Assembly (NCBI GenBank): GCA_002508635.1
Contig: DACO01000060.1
Location: forward strand, 1-12,847
Reading direction: 5' to 3'
DNA: 12,847 nucleotides
Source of the DNA: Methanolobus sp. UBA118
GTDB taxonomy: Archaea; Halobacteriota; Methanosarcinia; Methanosarcinales; Methanosarcinaceae
The notes below the pieces were generated by a model. That model ran no database searches, had not been told where the DNA came from, and worked only from the letters and a program-made list of their open reading frames with translations. A program made the position numbers and the translations under genes. Below, piece after piece: positions 6,460 through 12,161 of the stretch; the stretch's first letter is position 1; every line of letters begins with the position of its first letter.

Positions 6460-7836
6460 TCACTGTCGATATGTTTCTGGCTCCGCCTCTCTGAATTTTA
6501 TTGCTTCTTTTGAAATTTTTACATTCGGGCTGCTACCCTTGCGACCATGGCAGCGTTTGAACTTGAGCCCGCTGCCACACGGACAGGGCTCGTTGCGTCC
6601 GACCTTATGGAATCCCTTCTTCTGAACAACCTTCTCTCTGGACAGGATACGCATGACCTCCGAAGCCGGATATCCACGTTGCATCAATGAGACCATTGTT
6701 TGCATGGGTCGGTCGATATGATGAAAAAAAGCTTTCCAGCCATCACAGAGGTAGTTCAGCTTCCTCTCGCTGTCAGGAATTTTCAGGAGGCGGTTCTTCG
6801 GACATCCGCCATGGCAGGCAAAGTATACATCACATTCCCGGCATTTTTTGGGAAGTAACTTATTTTTATTCCTTCCGAAGCTGTATTGCTTCTCAGATGC
6901 CACTAACCTGGAAAGTTCGGTATTTGTGATGTTGCCCAGCAGGTAGTCCGGCTCAACAAAATGGTCACATGAGTAGAGGTCACCGTTGTGTTCCAGGGCA
7001 ACCCCCATTCCGCAGTTTTCGTCGAAGACGCACATGCCTGATGAAGGCAGCCCCATCCAGCTGCGTGCTGCGGCCTCGAATGTCTGGACAAATATCTTTC
7101 CTACGTCTTTGTGCACCCACTCGTCAAATATACTGTTAAGGAAGTTTCCAAGCTGTTCAGGTCTTACGGAACGATCCGTCACCCTGTCACCCTCCTGGCA
7201 GAGTGTACTTCCGTCACTGTTGATACGTTCCACTATCGGGATGAACTGGATCCAGCTGGTTTTAGCTTCGTCCCGCAGGAAACGATATACTTCCAGCGGA
7301 TGATCAGCATTGGCACGATTTACAGTGGTCAGGATATTGTATTCGACACCGTGCTTCTGCAACAGCCGCAGGCCGTGCATGACCCTGTCAAAGGTCCCAT
7401 TTCCTCCCCTGCTCACGCGGTAGGCGTCGTGAAGTTCACGCGGGCCGTCTATACTGATACCTATAAGGAAGTTATTTTTCCTGAAAAAGCGGCACCATTC
7501 ATCATTCAGCAGTGTGCCATTGGTCTGCATGGTATTCTCGAATGTCATACCGGGCCTGCGGTACTTTTCCTGCAGTTCGATTGCATAGCGGTAAAAGTCG
7601 ATGCCCATAAGCGTAGGTTCCCCGCCCTGCCATGCCACGGTCACCTGAGGACTGCGATGGGCTTCAATGAGCTGTCGAATATAGGTTTCCAGTACTTCAT
7701 CTGACATACGGAAATCACTGTCCGGATAAAGTGCCTCCTTGCTCAGGAAGAAGCAGTATTTGCAGGCCAGGTTGCAGACTGCTCCTGTTGGCTTGGCAAG
7801 TACATGGATGCGGGGAGGCAGATGATTATCTGTCAT
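6460..7836 (-). CDS. Anaerobic sulfatase-maturating enzyme (anSME), radical SAM/SPASM, with SEC-C tail
   Basis: This 458-residue enzyme oxidises the active-site Cys of a sulfatase to C-alpha-formylglycine without oxygen, using S-adenosylmethionine and three [4Fe-4S] clusters. The radical SAM motif is C21-x3-C25-x2-C28, followed by W-Q-G-G-E-P (69-74) for SAM binding. The SPASM region has eight cysteines, C269, C275, C290, C332, C335, C341, C345 and C364, with the spacing typical of anSMEs. D291 in Y-S-C-D-H-F fits the catalytic Asp. A SEC-C zinc motif, P-C-P-C-G-S-G (417-423) with C429-H430, is added at the C terminus. The start is ATG 7836, with GGAGG 8 nt upstream. Its ATG overlaps the permease stop as ATGA, indicating translational coupling. 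It lies between two sulfatase genes, both with a Cys motif, and is the only maturase in view. Confidence 0.95.
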   Translation of the reverse strand: MTDNHLPPRIHVLAKPTGAVCNLACKYCFFLSKEALYPDSDFRMSDEVLETYIRQLIEAHRSPQVTVAWQGGEPTLMGIDFYRYAIELQEKYRRPGMTFENTMQTNGTLLNDEWCRFFRKNNFLIGISIDGPRELHDAYRVSRGGNGTFDRVMHGLRLLQKHGVEYNILTTVNRANADHPLEVYRFLRDEAKTSWIQFIPIVERINSDGSTLCQEGDRVTDRSVRPEQLGNFLNSIFDEWVHKDVGKIFVQTFEAAARSWMGLPSSGMCVFDENCGMGVALEHNGDLYSCDHFVEPDYLLGNITNTELSRLVASEKQYSFGRNKNKLLPKKCRECDVYFACHGGCPKNRLLKIPDSERKLNYLCDGWKAFFHHIDRPMQTMVSLMQRGYPASEVMRILSREKVVQKKGFHKVGRNEPCPCGSGLKFKRCHGRKGSSPNVKISKEAIKFREAEPETYRQ

Positions 7837-8867
7837 TCAGTATTTCCTCCCGGTGTATAATTCGACGGTTCAATGAAAACCCCTTCCTCTTTCAGGCGGT
7901 GCACTGTCTGTACCACAACTGCGGTCAACGGCACTGCCAGTATCATGGCCAGTACTCCTCCCACAATACCGGCTGCGATGGTTACAAGAAAAACGGCCAA
8001 GGGGTGCATTTTGAGAGTTGTTCCCAGGACCCAGGAATTTATTGCATTCTGCAACGCTCCGTTGGATATGGTTACCGCCACCGCGATTATCAGTGCCGTT
8101 TCCGGTCCTCCTGAACCAAAGGCAATGATCACAGCAAAAGCTCCGCCAATGAAGGCTCCGATGTAGGGTATGAATGAAGTGAAGAAGTACAGGATCAGAA
8201 TTGAGCCAACCAGGGGAACATCGAGAAAGATCAGTGGAATTGCAACCACTATCGCGGTGATCGCTGCAGTAATAGCAGTGCCCCGGAAGTAGAGGCGTAT
8301 CGAACGACTTGTATCAGCAATTATGGCTGTCCCAGTCTCGGGTTTCAAGTTGAATTGCCGTGCCATCCATAGATCTATTTCAGGTCCGTCCCGCAGGATG
8401 AAAAAGAGGATGAATATACTGAAATAAGCTCCTATCAGAAATGCCACAATACCTGAAAAGGTATTACTCAGAAGTCCTACGATTCCCTGGCCAAGTGCAG
8501 GTATGGCATTCTGAACCGTGACACTTATAGACTCTAATATCCCTTCGTCTATCTCAAACTGCATTAACCAGGCCTGCAGGCCTGTCCATCCTGCCTGTAG
8601 CTGGGTTACTATCTCTGCTCCCTGATAAACAAAACCTCTTATCAGGATGATCAGCAGGATGACAATACCAAGCAATATAAGAAACATCGTCAACACCGTG
8701 CTAGTGTTGCGATTAACATGACGCTGCTCCAGTATGTCTACCAGCGGTCTAAAAACAATTCCTATAACTGCTGCTACTAGTAGAGGGACAATTAGTCCGC
8801 TCACTGTTGCAACTATGCTTAGTATGGTGCTAGCTGCAAGAAAGATTCCAAGAAGGAGCCAGCTCAC
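7833..8867 (-). CDS. AI-2E family (PF01594) permease, copy 2; start uncertain
   Basis: From GTG 8867 the product has 344 residues and the AI-2E layout: three N-terminal helices, a polar loop (about 85-125), F-F-I-L-R-D-G at 155-161, F-I-P-Y-I-G at 232-237, Q-N-A-I-N at 273-277, and A-V-P-L-T at 311-315. In the usual Q-N-x-E-N segment the Glu is Ile. The start is doubtful. GTG 8867 has only a weak ribosome binding site, while the same frame stays open upstream to a stop at 8961-8963. The added 24 residues (S-R-S-D-F-A-R...W-L-R-R-A-G) look like real protein, and a very strong GGGAGGGGG lies at 8940-8948 without a standard start after it. The stop overlaps the anSME start as ATGA, so the two are co-translated. 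The two permeases are clearly diverged from each other. The substrate is unknown. Confidence 0.85.
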   Translation of the reverse strand: MSWLLLGIFLAASTILSIVATVSGLIVPLLVAAVIGIVFRPLVDILEQRHVNRNTSTVLTMFLILLGIVILLIILIRGFVYQGAEIVTQLQAGWTGLQAWLMQFEIDEGILESISVTVQNAIPALGQGIVGLLSNTFSGIVAFLIGAYFSIFILFFILRDGPEIDLWMARQFNLKPETGTAIIADTSRSIRLYFRGTAITAAITAIVVAIPLIFLDVPLVGSILILYFFTSFIPYIGAFIGGAFAVIIAFGSGGPETALIIAVAVTISNGALQNAINSWVLGTTLKMHPLAVFLVTIAAGIVGGVLAMILAVPLTAVVVQTVHRLKEEGVFIEPSNYTPGGNTE

Positions 8868-8939
8868 AACACCTGCACGGCGCAGCCAGTATGGTGCACT
8901 TCTGGCAAAGTCACTTCGAGATGGTATGTCGCTAATAAT

Positions 8940-8948
8940 CCCCCTCCC
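8940..8948 (-). promoter_or_regulatory. Strong Shine-Dalgarno-like run upstream of permease copy 2
   Basis: On the minus strand GGGAGGGGG reads into ATT-ATT-AGC in the permease frame. It is the strongest anti-16S match in the cassette, yet no ATG, GTG or TTG follows at a working distance in that frame. An ATG overlaps its first G (8950-8948) but is one base out of frame; it would become in-frame if the run of five G were six. Confidence 0.45.
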
Positions 8949-8994
8949 ATGAATAGATTGTTAATCTCTCTCGATTCTATGCTAGCTCCTTTCT

Positions 8995-11355
8995 TTATTG
9001 CCTTGCCAGAGCTGCGCGTATCTCAGCTTCGTGATCCTCTATTCTATCACCGCTGACATCTACAATAACACGGTGGATAGTGCCAGTGAAAGCAAAAGGT
9101 GCTTTGTAGCTATCAGTGACAGTTGATCCGGAATCCTGCCCAATTGCCAGTCCTCCTCCCAGACCTATCATATTCGGCATGGTGACACGTATCTCAGCCC
9201 TGCCGACCTGCTCTTCATTGAAGTAGAGCGTGCCTGTTCCAGGTGTTCCTTTACCATTCGCAAAGTCCGGCTTGCCTGTAGGTTCGAACTGGTAACTTAG
9301 TATTACACGTCCCTCTGGTACATCCTTTTCAGATACCACATGCAATTCCTTAACCCCTACATAATTGTGGATATGGTGCAGTTTACCGTCCTTGACGAAC
9401 AGTGTATAGCCACCTGTTCTTCCTCCATGGCGCAGCAATACACCCTCAGCTCCTCCTTTTGGAATGTCAACCATGGCAGCTATGACATGCGGACGGTTGA
9501 GAACTCTAACAGCAGCATTCTCAGGTACCTCCTGGGTACCCGGGTAGTAAACGTAGCGGCTGCGGTCTTTAGAGATCTGTGGCCTCTGGGCAGCGAAACG
9601 TGCTACTGTGGATCCGTCGATCGGCAGTACATTGTACTTCCCCGCTTCCACATACCACTGGTTAATAAGCTCCTGGAGTATCTCAGGAAACTGCTCAGCT
9701 AAATCATTGCTCTCTGTAAAATCTTCTGAAATATTATACAGTTCCCAGCCATTGCCGTCCCGCTCCCTGAGCATTTGCTCAGTAATGGGATCACCGAATT
9801 TGTAACCGGTCTCATCTGCAGCTTCCCTGAAACTTGGACCCGGATAGGGACAGACAGCCCTCCATCCGTTGTGGTAGATGGAACGATGTCCGAACATCTC
9901 GAAATATTGTGTATTGCGCTTGCTCTCAGCCCTGTCATCATCAAAGGTGTGAGCAAAACTTGTTCCTTCAATAGGAGACTGGGCAACACCCCTTATCTGC
10001 TCAGGGGGCTCAATTCCAAGGACTTCAAGAACTGTGGGTACCATGTCTACTACATGGGCATACTGTGTACGTACTTCTCCTCTGGCTTTGATGCCTTCCG
10101 GCCAGTGGGCAATGAAGGCGTCGCTTGTACCGCCCCTGTAGGTCTCCCGTTTCCAGCGTTTGAAAGGAGTATCTCCTGCCCATGTCCATCCCCATGGATA
10201 ATGGTTGAAGTGCCTGGGACCACCAAGCTCATCAAGAGCTGCCAGATTGTCTTCAAGTGACTCCGGTACATTATTGAAGAAGCGGTTCTCATTTACCGAA
10301 CCTGTAGGACCACCTTCTGCACTGGCACCATTATCGGATATTACCATTATCAGGGTGTTGTCCATCTCTTCTATGTTTTCCAGGAAATCAAGAAGCCTGC
10401 CGATCTGGTGATCCGTATGCTCAAGGAAACCTGCAAAGACCTCCATCATACGGGCATAAAGTTTCTTTTCTTCAGCTGAGCACTTATCCCACTCGGGAAC
10501 ATCGGGATCATGGTAAGGAAGTTCAGTATCCTCCGAAATTATGCCCATCTCTTTTTGCCGGGTAAAGACTTTTTCACGGTATGCTTCCCATCCATCATCG
10601 AACATACCTTTGTATTTATCTGCATATTCCTTTGGAGTTTGATGCGGTGCATGCATGGCACCGGTGGCAAAGTACATGAAGAATGGCTTGTCGGGTGCCA
10701 CCTGCTTTGCATCGGCGATGAAATGTATGGCCTTTTCAGCCAGATCTTCTGTCAGATGGTAACCTTCCTCCGGTGTCTTTTCCGGTTCCACCTGATGATT
10801 ATCGTATACAAGATCGGGGTAATACTGGTGTGTGTCTCCTCCCAGGAAACCATAGTATCGCTCAAAACCACGGCCCGTGGGCCAGCGGTCATACGGTCCG
10901 GCTGCACTCATCTGTTCAGCAGGTGTAAGATGCCATTTTCCAACACAGTAGGTGTTGTAGCCATGCAGTTGCAGTATCTCTGACAAAAAACCGTTCTCGA
11001 AGGGAATATAGCAGTCGTATCCCGGATATCCGGTGGATGTCTCCATGATACTTGCTACATGATTGCTGTGATGGTTGCGACCGGTAAGGATGCAGGAGCG
11101 TGATGGCGAACAAAGGGCTGTGGTGTGCATGTTATTGTACAAAAGACCGTTTGATGCCAGTTTGTCCATATTTGGTGTATTGATCGGGCTGCCATAGCAT
11201 CCCAGTTGCCCGTATCCCGTATCGTCCAGCACTATAAAAAGAACGTTTGGTGCATTCTTCTTAGCTCGTAGTGGTTCCGGCCAGGCAGGTTCTGATTCCT
11301 CCACCGTGAGCCCCATGGTACCGGAAAATGTAGTTCCGGGTTTATACTCTTTCAT
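8995..11355 (-). CDS. Long Cys-type arylsulfatase (AtsA/AtsD-like, CSPSR)
   Basis: The start is ATG 11355, because GAGGAG (11361-11366) is 5 nt upstream; an in-frame ATG at 11373 lies beyond that site. The product has 786 residues, the size of the long mycobacterial/actinobacterial arylsulfatases (AtsD type). It hydrolyses sulfate esters through formylglycine. D44-D45 are metal ligands, C82-S-P-S-R86 is the modification motif, G-K-W-H (139-142) holds the conserved Lys and His, H235 is in A-M-H-A-P-H, S-D-N-G (340-343) gives the second metal pair, and K399 is the likely sulfate-binding Lys. After about residue 600 comes a C-terminal beta-rich domain, with repeated G-G-x-G-G-Y and hydrophobic strands, common to this subgroup. 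There is no signal peptide, so it should be cytosolic. It is the first gene of the cassette; the permease follows after a gap of about 130 nt. Confidence 0.93.
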   Translation of the reverse strand: MKEYKPGTTFSGTMGLTVEESEPAWPEPLRAKKNAPNVLFIVLDDTGYGQLGCYGSPINTPNMDKLASNGLLYNNMHTTALCSPSRSCILTGRNHHSNHVASIMETSTGYPGYDCYIPFENGFLSEILQLHGYNTYCVGKWHLTPAEQMSAAGPYDRWPTGRGFERYYGFLGGDTHQYYPDLVYDNHQVEPEKTPEEGYHLTEDLAEKAIHFIADAKQVAPDKPFFMYFATGAMHAPHQTPKEYADKYKGMFDDGWEAYREKVFTRQKEMGIISEDTELPYHDPDVPEWDKCSAEEKKLYARMMEVFAGFLEHTDHQIGRLLDFLENIEEMDNTLIMVISDNGASAEGGPTGSVNENRFFNNVPESLEDNLAALDELGGPRHFNHYPWGWTWAGDTPFKRWKRETYRGGTSDAFIAHWPEGIKARGEVRTQYAHVVDMVPTVLEVLGIEPPEQIRGVAQSPIEGTSFAHTFDDDRAESKRNTQYFEMFGHRSIYHNGWRAVCPYPGPSFREAADETGYKFGDPITEQMLRERDGNGWELYNISEDFTESNDLAEQFPEILQELINQWYVEAGKYNVLPIDGSTVARFAAQRPQISKDRSRYVYYPGTQEVPENAAVRVLNRPHVIAAMVDIPKGGAEGVLLRHGGRTGGYTLFVKDGKLHHIHNYVGVKELHVVSEKDVPEGRVILSYQFEPTGKPDFANGKGTPGTGTLYFNEEQVGRAEIRVTMPNMIGLGGGLAIGQDSGSTVTDSYKAPFAFTGTIHRVIVDVSGDRIEDHEAEIRAALARQ

Positions 11356-11400
11356 TATATCTCCTCTTAACATTAGGCTACCTGGAATGCCTCCGCCTGG

Positions 11401-11420
11401 AAAAAATAAAAGAAAAGAAC
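11401..11420 (-). promoter_or_regulatory. U-rich tract in the leader of the long sulfatase
   Basis: The minus strand carries GTTCTTTTCTTTTATTTTTT, fifteen T in 20 bases, 46 nt before the sulfatase ATG. Archaeal transcription can end on such tracts. It could terminate the DUF1269 transcript or attenuate the sulfatase transcript. Just upstream, TCTAT-GCTA-ATAGA (11441-11454) can form a small hairpin. Confidence 0.35.
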
Positions 11421-11482
11421 TTCAGGCTGCTATTCGGCTATCTATGCTAATAGAGATCGTTTTTTCCCACCCTCTTTCCTTG

Positions 11483-11492
11483 GATATAATAA
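11483..11492 (-). promoter_or_regulatory. Candidate TATA box for the sulfatase cassette
   Basis: On the minus strand TTATTATATC is the best TATA-like stretch in the 187-nt gap before the long sulfatase. It would put the start of transcription near 11458 and give a leader of about 100 nt that contains the U-rich tract. Confidence 0.35.
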
Positions 11493-11516
11493 CAGGCTTC
11501 TCGGAAGCAATCCTGT
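11492..11516 (-). terminator. Hairpin after the DUF1269 gene
   Basis: GCTTC (11496-11500) and GAAGC (11504-11508) form a 5-bp stem with a 3-nt loop, extended by ACAG (11492-11495) with CTGT (11513-11516) past a 4-nt bulge. On the minus strand it is followed by TTATTAT. It lies 27 nt after the DUF1269 stop codon, a natural place for the transcript end, and directly abuts the candidate cassette promoter. Confidence 0.4.
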
Positions 11517-11542
11517 AACTTGATTTTTGTAATTATCTGCGT

Positions 11543-12040
11543 TTAGTCTTCCTCTGCAAAGGCTTCTCGAAGCTTTTCTTCCTGTTCCTTTGTAAGGTTG
11601 GAAGCGATCAGTTCAAATTTGTGATCTTTCATGGCATCGACTACCTTGTCCATAACAGCGCCGCTGGTCATCAGGAAAAGTGCAGATGTGCCTTCTGTCA
11701 CCTTGCTTCTGACAGATTTTATGAAATCATCACTGATGCCTACATCTGCCATGGAACCTGCCAGAGCACCCATGGCTGCACCGAAGGCCATTCCCAGGAA
11801 TGGGACAAAGAATAATATTCCAAAGAGCATTCCCCAGAATGCACCACTTAACGCACCCGCCCCTGTCATACTGGTAAGTTGTTCTGTCTTTGGTTTCTTC
11901 TTGCCTTCAGGCCAGCTCACTATCGCTGCATCGTGCAGGGTAATAAGCTGTTGCTTGTTCAGATCCTCAATCACTTCGAGTGCTTTCTCTGCTCCGTCCG
12001 ATTCTTCAAATTTAAGGACGGTTAAACTTGTCATTGCCAT
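11543..12040 (-). CDS. DUF1269 family membrane-associated protein
   Basis: This 165-residue protein fits the DUF1269 family (PF06897) over its whole length. A beta-alpha-beta N terminus (5-45) ends in D-A-A-I-V-S-W (37-43). A Gly/Ala/Phe-rich hydrophobic double segment (59-97) is likely a membrane hairpin. Then comes G-T-S-A-L-F-L (117-123), a further helix, and an acidic charged C terminus (K-E-Q-E-E-K-L-R). The start is ATG 12040, with GGAG 8 nt upstream; a second ATG two codons on is less well placed. The family has no known reaction. It lies downstream of the DUF6325-like gene on the same strand, across a 121-nt gap that holds two tandem palindromic repeats. The protein at 2842-3555 is a diverged paralogue with the same order of segments. 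Confidence 0.9.
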   Translation of the reverse strand: MAMTSLTVLKFEESDGAEKALEVIEDLNKQQLITLHDAAIVSWPEGKKKPKTEQLTSMTGAGALSGAFWGMLFGILFFVPFLGMAFGAAMGALAGSMADVGISDDFIKSVRSKVTEGTSALFLMTSGAVMDKVVDAMKDHKFELIASNLTKEQEEKLREAFAEED

Positions 12041-12079
12041 ATTCTGTTCTCCTGTAGTTTCACAATTTCATTTCCTGTT

Positions 12080-12143
12080 TTCGTGCAAATTCAGTCCAAT
12101 GTGTCTGAATCTTCGTGTAAATTCAGCCCCACATAGCTGAATC
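12080..12143 (-). repeat. Two tandem 32-bp palindromic repeat units
   Basis: Units 12080-12111 and 12112-12143 are adjacent, with no spacer, and identical at 25 of 32 positions. On the plus strand each begins TTCGTG, then AAATTCAG, a 10-nt centre, and CTGAATC. The arms ATTCAG and CTGAAT are perfect complements in both units. Six of the seven differences are in the 10-nt centre. On the minus strand the units lie 39 nt upstream of the DUF1269 start. They are either two RNA hairpins with 10-nt loops in the leader or a double binding site for a dimeric regulator. Confidence 0.7.
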
Positions 12144-12161
12144 TTGATAAGGATCTCTTTT

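Noticed and set aside
7111..7704. Plus-strand open frame of 197 codons inside the anSME gene
   Set aside because: It is antisense to a gene with complete radical SAM and SPASM motifs, and its translation shows no family features.
3665..8867. The AI-2E proteins as evidence of autoinducer-2 signalling
   Set aside because: No luxS or lsr gene is present, and the family name covers transporters with varied substrates. The context points to organosulfate metabolism instead.
8865..8950. A separate 28-codon gene from ATG 8950 to the TGA overlapping the permease GTG
   Set aside because: It has no ribosome binding site upstream, and its composition does not look like a conserved protein. The permease frame across the same bases looks more protein-like. 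I keep it only as an option in the start-site finding.
11353..11373. Upstream ATG at 11373 as the start of the long sulfatase
   Set aside because: The first six codons would contain the ribosome binding site GAGGAG that is well placed for ATG 11355.
12080..12143. The two 32-bp repeats as a small CRISPR array
   Set aside because: The units are directly adjacent with no spacer, there are only two, and no cas gene is present. The diverged 10-nt centres are too short for spacers.
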